Under the pieces are notes generated by a model that saw nothing but the letters and a program-made list of their open reading frames with translations, made no database searches and was not told the origin of the DNA. Positions 11,637 through 21,211 of a stretch of DNA of 64,000 nt are shown here, piece after piece. The DNA comes from Blumeriella jaapii (Eukaryota; Ascomycota; Leotiomycetes; Helotiales; Drepanopezizaceae): positions 310,001-374,000 of the forward strand of contig VWND01000078.1 in assembly GCA_009599575.1 (NCBI GenBank), in the 5' to 3' direction. Made by a program: the position numbers and the translations under genes. How positions within the stretch are numbered: position 1 is the first letter of the stretch; each line of letters begins with the position of its first letter.

Positions 11637-13040
11637 ATGAAGATCCTCACGAAGGAGGAAGAGGAGGCGCATTACAATGCGACCGTCAAAGGCGGTCTCG
11701 CAGGCGGCCTTGTCGGTCTCACGCTCGTATGTCCTTTCCTCCTGTTATAGATACATCGCGATGTTGGCTCTGCTTTGCCCTGCTCTGCTCTGCTCTGCTC
11801 TCCTCTCCTCTCCTCTCCTCTCCTCTCCTCTCCTCTCCTCTCCTCTCCTCTCCTCCCCCTCCCCTCCCCTCCCTCCACGAAACAGGCACACCCCCAGCTA
11901 ACCCTCCCTCCCAGGGCGGCGCCGCCCTCTACGCAGCCAACGCGCGCTTCGCCACGATCCGCAACCTCACGATCCCGATGAAGGCCTTCCTCGTGAGCTC
12001 GACCGGCACCTTCATCGCCATCATCGCGGCGGACAAGTCGTCGCGCGGGTTCGAGCTGTCGCGCAACCCGGCGAACGCGTACCGCGACGCGGCGTCGCGG
12101 CAGCAGGACGCCCTCCGCGCGGCCGAGACGCCCACCCAGCGTCTCACGCAGTGGGCCCGCGAGAACCGCTACCCCATCGTCACGGCGTCGTGGGTCGCCA
12201 GCATGGGCGTCGCGCTGGGCATCGTCGGCCGGGACAAGTACCTGAGCCGGGCCCAGAAGCTCGTGCAGGCGCGTGTGTACGCGCAGGGCTTGACGCTGGC
12301 CGTGCTCATCGCCACGGCCGCGTTCGAGGTCGGCGACGCGAAGAGGGGGAGGGGCCGGTGGGAGACGGTCCAGGTGCTGGACCCGGACGATCCGGAGCAC
12401 AAGCATCTGATCGAGAAGCGCATCCATCACGAGGCGTACGAGGGCGAGGATCTGTGGAGGGGTAAGTTTTTTTCTTTTCTTTTTTTTTTTCTCTTTCCTT
12501 TTATTTCTCTTTCCTTTTATTTCTCTTTCCTTTTATTTCTCTTTCCTTTTATTTCTCTTTCCTTTTATTTCTCTTTCCTTTTATTTCTCTTTCCTTTTAT
12601 TTCTCTTTCCTTTTATTTCTCTTTCCTTTTATTTCTCTTTCCTTTTATTTCTCTTTCCTTTCCTTCCTTTTTATTCTTTCCCTTTTTTTCTCTTTCCTTT
12701 CCTTCCTTTTTTTTCTTTCCTTCTCTTTCCTTTCCTTTTCTATTCTTCTTGTTTGGCCCCTCCTTCGTTCAGGTGGTGCGCGACACTGGCATAGCATCGA
12801 TGGAAGCGTCGGGGGATGGCGGCTAATGGCGAGTCCAACACAACAGACATGGTAGCTGCCGAGGAGCGCAAGATCGCGGCCCGCAAGGAAGCAGCGTCGC
12901 ACGCCCACGACGACAAGCACCCGTCCGGCAAGGGCAAGGGCAAGGACAAGAGCGCCGAAGCCGAAGCGAGCGAGAAGACGAGCGATAAAAAAACTAGGCC
13001 GGCTGGAAAGAAAAACCCGAGGAAGGGCTGCAGGTGCTGA
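11637..13040 (+). CDS. rcf2: Respiratory supercomplex factor 2 homologue (HIG1 domain)
   Basis: Exons 11637-11726, 11915-12461 and 12847-13040 give 276 residues. The protein opens MKILTKEEEEAHY...VKGG, as yeast Rcf2 does, followed by Gly-rich and hydrophobic membrane segments. The HIG1 core, around residues 110-165, reads YPIVTASW, then RAQKLVQARVYAQ, closely matching Rcf2. The C-terminal tail is Lys/Glu-rich and soluble. Rcf2 is an inner-membrane mitochondrial protein that associates with cytochrome c oxidase and III-IV supercomplexes. Introns are oddly long and repetitive: intron 1 (188 bp) carries CTCCT repeats and intron 2 (385 bp) carries a 16-bp tandem repeat. The intron 2 acceptor at 12845-12846 was chosen because it alone restores LWRDMVAAEER in phase. 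An unspliced reading would be a poly-Phe artefact. Confidence 0.92.
11795..11860. repeat. CTCCT pentanucleotide array inside rcf2 intron 1
   Basis: About ten CTCCT units preceded by CTGCT units, a pyrimidine-only tract upstream of the intron's branch site GCTAAC at about 11897-11902. Confidence 0.95.
12489..12660. repeat. 16-bp tandem repeat inside rcf2 intron 2
   Basis: About ten copies of a pyrimidine-rich 16-mer (ATTTCTCTTTCCTTTT), then degenerate CTTTCC tracts to about 12745. All copies lie between the donor GTAAGT (12462) and the acceptor at 12846. Confidence 0.95.
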
Positions 13041-13458
13041 GGAAGAGGGAAGAGCGGATTCGATCAAGAGCGCGAGCGGGCGCCCAGATCTGGGGATGTG
13101 AGCGAGCGCGGGCACGCTTGTCTACTTACCTGCTCGGGCGTCGATGACGCTGCGTGGTGAGCACGAGATGGGATGGGATGGGTTCGGGTAGAGTAGGATG
13201 CCAATCCTAACCCCAACCTTCTTCGGCTATCACGTTCTTTTTCCATCTCTCCATTTCTCCATCCACATGCGTACATACATCTCTCTCTCACGTTTTCTTC
13301 CCTCCCTACTTTTTGGCCCTCCTCTGGCTGGCTGGGTATACGCCACCGAACGTCGTCCACGCAGCGGGTCTGGGGCTCCACGGCCGGCTTTACGTGTGTG
13401 TGTGGCGTTCGCCAGAAACGGGCGTGGCTGGCATGCACATCCACATCCACATTCAGTC

Positions 13459-13705
13459 CAATCAATCAATCAATCAACCAATCTATCAATCTATCAATCT
13501 ATCAATCTATCAATCTATCAATCTATCAATCTATCAATCTATCAATCTATCAATCTATCAATCTATCAATCTATCAATCTATCAATCTATCAATCTATCA
13601 ATCTATCAATCTATCAATCTATCAATCTATCAATCTATCAATCTATCAATCTATCAATCTATCAATCTATCAATCTATCAATCTATCAATCTATCAATCT
13701 ATCAA
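13459..13705. repeat. TCAATCTA octanucleotide array, about 28 copies
   Basis: A short ATCA lead-in (13459-13480) passes into near-perfect 8-bp units up to 13705. It gives spurious Ser-Ile-Asn-Leu frames in three phases. Confidence 0.98.
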
Positions 13706-13904
13706 CTACTTCCCTAAGGTACTTCCTTTCCGCTCCTTACAGACCGTCACTAGACATAAGCACAGCTTTCGAACCCGGGGCGTGGTGTAGCCACGCGCGG
13801 AGTCGCTACACATACATGTACTGTACTGTACTGTACTGTACTGTACTGCGGAGTCTTCCTTGGTGGGCGTGTGGCGAGACTTGCTGTGTTGAGGGGAGGA
13901 CTTA

Positions 13905-14387
13905 CCGTGTATACATATATATGTATATATATATATGTATATACTGTACATAGGTACATACATACATTATACATATATATATTTACATACTATACATATA
14001 TATTTACATACATACACACATACACACATACACACATACACACACACACACATATATACACACACACACACATATACATACATACACACATACACACATA
14101 CACACATACACACATACACACATACACACATACACACACACATACACACAAACACACACACACACCCAAAAACACACACACACACATACACACACACATA
14201 CACACACATACACATAAATACCATCCGCCGACGAAGCAGCGAGCAGGGAGGAAAGAAACGTGGGTGATGGTACATACTGTATCATGCGAGAGAGGATGCG
14301 AGACCTGGCGCGTGCTTGGCGGGATGGATGGAAAAGAGGTGATCGTGCTGAGTTATGTACAGTACGTGTGTGTGTATATGTGTTTTT

Positions 14388-14435
<48 letters not shown>

Positions 14436-14590
14436 CGTGTGTATATGTGTGTATATGTGTATGTATATATGTGTGTGTGTGTGTGTGTGGGTGTGTATGT
14501 GTGTGTGTGTGTTTTTGTGTGTGTGTGTGTTTTTTTGTGTATGTGTGTGTGTATATGTGGTGTGTGTGTGTGTGTTTGTGTGTATATGGC
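13905..14590. repeat. CA-rich array followed by TG-rich array (large inverted pair)
   Basis: TATA/CACACATA units run from about 13990 to 14215. A unique loop of about 150 bp follows, then TGTGTATA units run from about 14365 to 14590. The two arms are reverse-complementary in composition and partly in exact unit order, so a very large hairpin is possible. Confidence 0.85.
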
Positions 14591-14684
14591 TACTGTAAGC
14601 GCGCGAGAGAGAACAGCTGCTTGATATACCTAGGTACCTACCAAGGTACCTTACCTATACTATACCTGCTGTTTGAAGCGATGC

Positions 14685-14760
14685 TTGCTTGCTTAGTTAG
14701 TTAGTTAGGTGGTTAGTTAGTTAGTTAGGTGGTTAGTTAGTTAGTTAGTTAGTTAGGTGG

Positions 14761-14800
<40 letters not shown>

Positions 14801-14972
14801 TTTAGTTATTTAGTTAGTTGGTTAGTTAGTTAGTTAGTTAGTTATTACTTATTACTTACTTATTACTTACTTATTACTTACTTATTACTTACTTATTACT
14901 TACTTATCACTTACTTATTACTTACTTATTACTTACTTATTACTTACTTATTACTTACTTATTACTTACGTA
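14685..14972. repeat. (TTAG)n array followed by TTATTACTTAC undecamer array
   Basis: TTAG units with a few GGTGG interruptions run to about 14850, then about eleven 11-bp TTATTACTTAC units follow. The TTAG units are not fungal telomere repeats (TTAGGG). Confidence 0.95.
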
Positions 14973-15296
14973 CCTACGTACTGTGCGATGGGGTGTAGAC
15001 GCGGACGCTGACGCGGACGCTCCCGCGCCATTGACCATTCACGGAGACAAGAGCCCACGTCGGAAAGAGGTGGGTGAGCAGACTTGAGGCGCGCTCGCCG
15101 ACCCCGGGGGAACAGAAAGGGAGAGAGATGAGGATGCCGGAACACGAAAAGGCCAAGATGAATCGCTACTCAAGAAGACTCGTTCAAAGATGGGAAAAAA
15201 ACGAAAGCAACCGCACCCCCGCCCCCCCCTCGCTAGATTCGCCCCGTGCGCTTGGTATCCTGATAGGTAGAATATACAAAAAGAAGCCTCCGCCGT

Positions 15297-16862
15297 CTAA
15301 ACGTCGATGCTGAAGTGGCTGATTTGGCTGTAATACGCGTGAACAGCCAGTTCCAGGATGCGGACGTCGCCAAAGACCTCTCCCCCGTCGAATCCGCCGA
15401 CGACGACAAGCCTGCTGTCGTGCAACACCGTCCCGTGGTAGCCTCTGGGGCGCGGCGGGATGCCATAGATCGTCCTCTTGTCCCAGACCATCGTCACCAG
15501 GTTGAGCAGCAGCACTTCGTTGCTGTACTCCACGCCGTCGTGACCTCCGATGACGAAGAGATAGGACCCGACGATGGTAGAGGTGTGACTGAGGCGCGGG
15601 TACGACACGGGGATGTGGACCGGCGAGAAATGCTGCGTCTCGACATCGAAGACCCACACGTCGCGGAAGCATTCGCCGCCATCGCTGCCGCCGAAGATGA
15701 TCAGCTTGGAGCCGACCATGTTCGCGGTATGATATCCTCTCGGTTTGGGCCGCGTCTTATCATCTGCCGCGACGGATATCGGCGGCGAGATGAGCTTCCA
15801 GGACATCTTGTTGGTGTCTGCCACGTCTAGCCTCCACACATCGTTCAACGCTCTGACACCGTCTCCGCCCCCAAAAACGTAGATCCCGTTGCGCCATAAA
15901 CACGCCGTGTGCGCCCTCCGTTTGCTCGGTTGACGATCTCCACCTATCGTCGGCTTGGACCACCTGAAGTTGACGGTGTCCAGTACGTAAACGTCATTGT
16001 AGTAAGTTGGTCCATCGCCGCCGCCAAACACCACCAGCTTCTTGCCTACTGCTGTGCAAGTCATGGCTCGCAACGGAACGGGGATGTCGCCGCAGACATA
16101 GGGACACGAAAAGTAGAAGGAATCCGCATCCAGGACGTACAGCTCGAAACACGACCGGGAATCGCAGCCTCCAAAGACATATACATTCGACCCGATCAGG
16201 GTGGTGGTGTGTGCCCGTAGTGAGGTCCGTGAGGCACCGGATACCGGGGCTTTGGACCAGTACATGCCACTCGCTGGCGCCGGGTCAACATCTGGAGCGG
16301 TCTCGGGATTGGGCAGCGGCGGGAAAGGGATGCGGGGGCCTCGGACAGCTCGTTGTTGTGCGGGTGCAGCGCTGCGTAGGGGCGCCGCCGCGGGGGAAGA
16401 GGCCTCGTCGTCTCGAGGCTTCGGTGCGATCGCGGAAGTCGATCGCAGATTGGGGGGCTTGCGAGCGTCTGGCACCGCGAGGGGAGGGGGAGGGGGAGGA
16501 GGCGTCTGCGTCTCGAGGATGGGCGGGGAGACTGGCGTCGCTGGGCTTCCCAGCTTGGGGGTCAGATTTGCTTTTGCGGCCGAGGACGAGGTGGGCGAGA
16601 GCGCCTCTCTCTGGGACAGCGATTGGGAGCGTTGTCGCAGCGCCAATTCCGAGATCTTCCTCCGCCGATCCTGACTCTTGGACGAGAGATGGCCTGGCGT
16701 GTGGATGCGTGCAGGACTCCGCGGCGGCGGTTCAGCGTCCTCGGGAATGTCTTGGGGTCTCGTGTCGGAGGACGAGGAGGAGGAATGCTGGGGGATCTCG
16801 TGCTGCGAGCGCATGGGGGACTTGGCTGGCGCTGTCTGGATCTTCTTGCCATGTTGTTGCAT
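15297..16862 (-). CDS. Kelch-repeat beta-propeller protein
   Basis: A single exon of 521 residues. Residues 1 to about 200 are Ser/Pro-rich and disordered. From about residue 200 to the end run Kelch blades, each with a hydrophobic YVFGG, VVFGG, YVFGG, IIFGG, VIGG or VVGG strand preceded by a His/Tyr motif (RAHT, RGYHT, RLSHT, RGYHG). Kelch propellers bind protein partners; the specific partner is not evident. The start is the ATG of MQQHGKK; the frame stays open about 180 bp further upstream but that stretch is repetitive (Trp-Leu and Ser-Thr repeats) and unlikely to be coding. The protein ends in YYSQISHFSIDV. It is divergent from dus3. Confidence 0.85.
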   Translation of the reverse strand: MQQHGKKIQTAPAKSPMRSQHEIPQHSSSSSSDTRPQDIPEDAEPPPRSPARIHTPGHLSSKSQDRRRKISELALRQRSQSLSQREALSPTSSSAAKANLTPKLGSPATPVSPPILETQTPPPPPPPLAVPDARKPPNLRSTSAIAPKPRDDEASSPAAAPLRSAAPAQQRAVRGPRIPFPPLPNPETAPDVDPAPASGMYWSKAPVSGASRTSLRAHTTTLIGSNVYVFGGCDSRSCFELYVLDADSFYFSCPYVCGDIPVPLRAMTCTAVGKKLVVFGGGDGPTYYNDVYVLDTVNFRWSKPTIGGDRQPSKRRAHTACLWRNGIYVFGGGDGVRALNDVWRLDVADTNKMSWKLISPPISVAADDKTRPKPRGYHTANMVGSKLIIFGGSDGGECFRDVWVFDVETQHFSPVHIPVSYPRLSHTSTIVGSYLFVIGGHDGVEYSNEVLLLNLVTMVWDKRTIYGIPPRPRGYHGTVLHDSRLVVVGGFDGGEVFGDVRILELAVHAYYSQISHFSIDV

Positions 16863-17315
16863 GTTTGATGTTGATGCTGATGTTGATGTTAATTTTGATG
16901 TTGATGTGTATGTATGTGACTGGCTGAAGTGACTGGGAGCAGCGGCGGCGTCGAATGGGAGGGCCCGAATCAAGTGGACAATTGGTGATGGAGTTGCACT
17001 GAGATTCGAAGTCAAGAGTCGCAGCCACAGCCACAGCCACACCGGGGAGCGAAGGCGGGTGGTTGGTGGCTGGTGGCTGTGGCTGATGAATGTGGCTAGT
17101 GACTGGTGGCTGGTGCACTTCTTATCGTGAATTTTTTTTTTATCTTAGCGTCAACGGAAGAGTGAAAGAAGGAGGGGCTCAAGTGCTTTACTGTGCTGTA
17201 CGTGCTTGTTCTCGACTCCCCGACAATTCTTTCCATCTCCCACCATCCCTTCGAGGCATCCCGTGCTCCAGACTCAATCGAGTGACAGCGCTTCATCGCC
17301 CTCTCAAACAGCACC
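16863..17315. promoter_or_regulatory. Shared upstream region of the Kelch gene and dus3
   Basis: These 453 bp lie between two divergent start codons. A GATGTT-type repeat (about 16866-16912) abuts the Kelch start and CCACAG repeats follow near 17024-17040. No specific operator is recognised. Confidence 0.55.
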
Positions 17316-19691
17316 ATGGCAGCCGGTGCCGTCCCAGATGCCGAGGAGTCTCTCAAGAGGCCTCTCGAGACGAAGCTGGAGACGCGAGCTTTCCCACAGG
17401 TCGTGTTCCCAGAAGACTCGGCGGTCACGAAAGCCGAGAAACTGGAGCAGAACGGACTTGCGAGGCAGGAGGCGTCTTGGGACGAGCCAGCGGCCAAACG
17501 GCTCAAGATCGACCAGCCAGATCCAAAAGTCACGTCCGCGGCAAGTGCCGGCAGCACAAATGGCACAGCAAGTGGAGACGCGAGAGACAAAGTCAGAGGA
17601 ATCGCAATGGTGAAGCCCGAGTGAGCCATGCCCGTTTCCCTCAACTGGCGGCCATCACGTTGACATGTGCATAGGTACCTCGTGGATACGTACAACCGGA
17701 GAACAGCTACCGACGCCATATTTCAAGTAGACGATGACGCCGCCGAAGCCCGGAAAGATGATCGGGACCACAGCCGGAACGGCAGTGGGAAGAAGAGCAA
17801 CAGGGACAAGAAGAAGAAGGAGAAAGGCCAGAACAAGAATCGGGAATTCGGATCATGGTACGACGAGATCAAGTTGTGCAACACCCTAGCCAACTCGCCA
17901 GAATTCTCGCCTAAGAAGTGCGGGTTCGGAGACTTGTGCAATTGTTGCCATGATCTGCGAAAGTATCTCAAGGATGGAAAGCGACAGGATCTGACGACCT
18001 TCGAGGGAAAATGTCCAGTGTGGGAGACGTATGGAACCTGCCATGCCGGGTGGAAATGCCGATTCGTGGCAAGCCATTCCAAAGAGATCGAGAGAGAGGA
18101 TGGCCGAAGAGAATTGGTGCTGATCTTCAAAGACGGGGCCGAGGAGGCCGTGGTGGATGGAGAAGATCGCAAGGGGGTTTTCAATGTCGTCAGCACCACG
18201 GATAAGTTGGATCTGGCACGAAGAAGATTCAAGACAGACAAGGCCGATGAGTATACAAAATGGCTGGAAGATGAGCAGAAGGAGATGGAAAAGGTCTACC
18301 ACCGGAAGAAAGATGACACGGAGGACCGAGAAGAAAATCGGGCTGTGTTCAAAGATCCACCCTTCCTCCCCTCCGAGAAGAGAAGGATATACTTTGGTCC
18401 AGAGACCCCGGTTCTGGCTCCCCTGACGACACAAGGCAACCTTCCATTCCGAAGAATGTGTGTTGAATTTGGGGCCCAACTCACCTACTCCGAGATGGCC
18501 ATGACGACGCCGTTGATCCAGGGACATAAATCAGAGTGGGCTCTCATGAAGGCACACGAGAGCGAGCTGTTGCCGCCTCGGTACCAACCGACGTCGGTCG
18601 TTCAAAACTATGACAATTCCAAGGACTTGAGGTTCGCTACTCAAGTGTCGGCTAACAAGCCTTGGCAAGCGACCAAGGCTGCAGAAATCATTGCAAGATT
18701 GTTGCCACACGTACGCCTCATGGACATGAACTGTGGATGTCCGATTGAGATGGTGTACCAGTCTGGAGCTGGCTCAGCACTACTTGAGGCTCCTTCAAAA
18801 CTAGAAAAGATGATCCGAGGCATGAACACCGTCTCGGGAGAGATTCCCGTCACGGCCAAGATCAGAATGGGTACCAAGACCGACAAGCCGGTTGCGAAAA
18901 AGCTTATCGAGCGCTTAGCTTTCGGCAGTGTCGAATCCAAAGATCGCCTGGGGGCACCAGGATGCGCCGCCATCACTCTTCATGGGCGATCGAGGCAACA
19001 GAGATACACCAAGTCGGCCGATTGGGGATACATCGCGGAATGCGCTGCCCTGATCAAGGGTTACAATCAGGAAAAGGATCACTTAACGGACACCAGTGCA
19101 ATGCCTGACGAGCGAACCCAGTCCAACAGCAAGGACGGCAAACTGTATTTCATCGGTAATGGTGACTGCTACTCGCATGTTGACTACCTCGACCACATTC
19201 AGAACGCGGGTGTTGACTCCGTCATGGTTGCCCGAGGCGCGCTCATCAAACCTTGGATTTTCGAGGAGATCGAGTCAGGGCAGTACCTCGACAAGTCCGC
19301 GTCCGAGAGACTCGGCTATGTCGAGAAGTTTGTCCGATACGGGCTTGAAGCTTGGGGGTCTGACGAGGTTGGGGTGGGACAAACTCGGCGATTTCTGCTT
19401 GAGTGGTTAAGCTTTGCTCACCGATACGTCCCCGTTGGCATTCTCGCCCATCTTCCTCCGAGCTTGCAAGACCGACCGCCAGCTTACCGGGGTAGAGATG
19501 ACATGGAAACGCTGTTGGCTAGCGAGAACTACCTGGACTGGATCAAGATCAGGTACGTAGCATCCGTGGTGGACGTGAGCATGTTTGCTAATCACTCTGT
19601 CAGTGAAATGTTTCTCGGCCCCTGCCACAAGGACTTCAAATTCCAGCCGAAGCACAAGTCGAACAGCTATGAGATTGATGCCGAGGGATAG
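17316..19691 (+). CDS. dus3: tRNA-dihydrouridine(47) synthase Dus3
   Basis: Exons 17316-17620, 17675-19552 and 19604-19691 give 756 residues. Dus3 uses FMN and NADPH to reduce U47 in the variable loop of cytosolic tRNAs. After a Lys-rich N-terminus come two CCCH-type zinc fingers ([12 protein letters not shown] and [18 protein letters not shown]). The TIM-barrel Dus domain starts at [16 protein letters not shown], with the catalytic loop MNCGCPIE (C457, third base set 18738-18740) and the FMN-binding GNGD and [14 protein letters not shown] segments. Intron 2 (19553-19603, 51 bp, branch TGCTAAT) is in frame and stop-free, so it is easily mistaken for coding. Splicing gives WIKISEMFLGP, the family's usual sequence, and the protein ends in [12 protein letters not shown] as expected. 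Confidence 0.95.
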
Positions 19692-20360
19692 GAACGGGGG
19701 AAACATTGCGGCGTAGCATGGTGGGTTGACGGCCTGACTATCCCGAACAGAAGTTCTGGCTGCAGGATACAAGCATCTCTTGTAGACCTGAAGTGGCTAG
19801 ATGAGGTGGACTGCGGCCCAGATGTAGCAACACTGTCGAGTAGCTCTAGTAGAGAGAGATCCCTATAGCTACGTAATGGAGTCCCGAAGAAGTGGACTCG
19901 CTGTGTACAATCGACCAAAGCCACGACCCAGCCATGATTGCCATGATAAATAGAGCTCGAACTTGGGAGTATTGTGAGTTGGGAAACCTCGGACTCTGTG
20001 GGCAGTGAGTCGGGTGATAGTCACGTGACCCCACTGGCGTCCTTCGGGTGCCAAGAGACTTCCGTTGCTTTCTGGGTCGAGCGGTTCGTGACGTCGTCAA
20101 GGCGGACCAGCTGAAGTTAAACAAAGCACCTCAAAAATCCTTCAACAATACCAACACCAACACCCACACACCTGGCAAGCATCTCGAGTAACCCATCTGC
20201 AGGAGTAGCAGGTAGTCGTAAGTCTCTCCAGAGTATAGCTCCAACGACCTCCGATTTCGAAGACCTCTTTGTCCCCATTGTACGCTGACAGCTCATTCTG
20301 CTCTAGGACCATACTCAATCCCACCCCAACCCCCCAAACACAACACCACCAAACGACAAC
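19692..20360. other. Intergenic region, dus3 3' side to Bap31 promoter
   Basis: No gene seen. A perfect palindromic TCACGTGA (20021-20028) lies about 330 bp before the Bap31 start codon and fits an E-box for bHLH factors such as Cbf1. Pyrimidine- and CA-rich leader sequence precedes the ATG. Confidence 0.5.
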
Positions 20361-21211
20361 ATGACGCTCTACTACAGTCTTGTAAGCTGCCACCAATTCC
20401 TGGAGTTCTGCCGGCGATGCAGAGCTCTTGGTTCCTTACCGGCATCTCCGAGGTCACAGCTAACAAGCACCCAGGTCTTCCTGCTCCTCGTGGCAGAGAT
20501 GACGCTATTTATGCTTCTCATCGTCCCCCTCCCCTTCACCATCCGCCGCAAGATGTTCAACTTCATGTATGGACTCTTTCTCCCCTCTGCCGGACGGCCG
20601 CTCACATCTTCCCCAGCAGCGAAAGCCCATTGGTAGCTAAACTACAGTACGGGATGAAGATCACATTCATCTTCATCCTGATCCTCTTCATCGACAGCGT
20701 CAACCGCGTGTACCGGGTTCAGCTCGAGCTGGCCGAAGCCAACAAGACGGTTGGGTATGTTCCACACACACCTCTTCACGGACGCCAACCCACCCAGCCC
20801 AACACCGCTCGCTAACACCCCCCTCGCAGACAAACCGTCATGGGCCACGAGCGCATGGAGGTACAGGCGCGCAAGTTCTACTCGCAGCGCAACATGTACC
20901 TCTGCGGCTTCACGCTTTTCCTTTCGCTGATCCTCAACCGCACGTATACGATGATCCTGGACGTGCTGCGCCTGGAGGAGAAGGTCAAGCAGTACGAGGG
21001 CGACGCCAAGGCCGGCGGCAAGGATGGCGCCAAGCTCGCGAACGCCGGCAGCCTCGGCGAGATTGGTAAGCTGAAGAAGCAGCTGGCTGAGAAGGAGCGC
21101 GACATCGAGACCCTGAAGAGCCAGGCTGGCGGCTTGAGCAGGGAGTACAACGACCTGAGCGACAAGTACACCGCTGCCAACCCCGACCCGACGCCCAAGA
21201 AGGATAGGTAG
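20361..21211 (+). CDS. Bap31/Yet-type endoplasmic reticulum transmembrane protein
   Basis: Exons 20361-20381, 20475-20566, 20617-20754 and 20830-21211 give 210 residues. The first exon codes only seven residues. Three membrane helices are visible: after MTLYYSL (FLLLVAEMTLFMLLIVPLPF), after SESPLVAKLQYG (ITFIFILILFIDSV) and around YLCGFTLFLSLILNRTY. A cytosolic coiled coil follows (KLKKQLAEKERDIETLKSQ). The C-terminus KKDR fits a KKxx ER-retrieval signal. Bap31 proteins act in ER sorting and export of membrane proteins; yeast has Yet1 and Yet3. All four junctions restore the family's sequence in phase, with CTAAC branch sites before the acceptors of introns 1 and 3. Confidence 0.95.

Larger units (their letters stand above)
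13041..15296. other. Microsatellite-dominated intergenic region between rcf2 and the Kelch gene
   Basis: No gene is supported. Almost all of 13459-14972 is tandem repeat: TCAATCTA, GTACT, TATA, CACACATA, GTGTGTAT, TTAG and TTATTACTTAC arrays in succession. The unique flanks (13041-13458 and 14973-15296) hold only short unconvincing frames. Confidence 0.75.

Noticed and set aside
11672..12430. 252-residue minus-strand frame opposite rcf2
   Set aside because: It is an antisense shadow of rcf2 exon 2 with Arg-rich low-complexity content.
11588..12826. 412-residue plus-strand frame covering rcf2
   Set aside because: It runs through both repeat-filled introns and codes poly-Ser-Leu and poly-Phe runs; the spliced rcf2 model restores the family sequence.
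13459..13705. CRISPR-like array
   Set aside because: Units are directly adjacent 8-mers with no spacers, in a eukaryotic genome.
13198..13953. Frames with repeated Ser-Ile-Asn-Leu units
   Set aside because: They are translations of the TCAATCTA array in three phases.
13871..14704. 277-residue frame rich in His-Thr-Tyr and Cys-Val
   Set aside because: It is a product of the CA and TG dinucleotide arrays.
14685..14850. Interstitial telomere repeat
   Set aside because: The unit is TTAG, not the TTAGGG used by filamentous ascomycetes, and it lies inside a chain of ordinary microsatellites.
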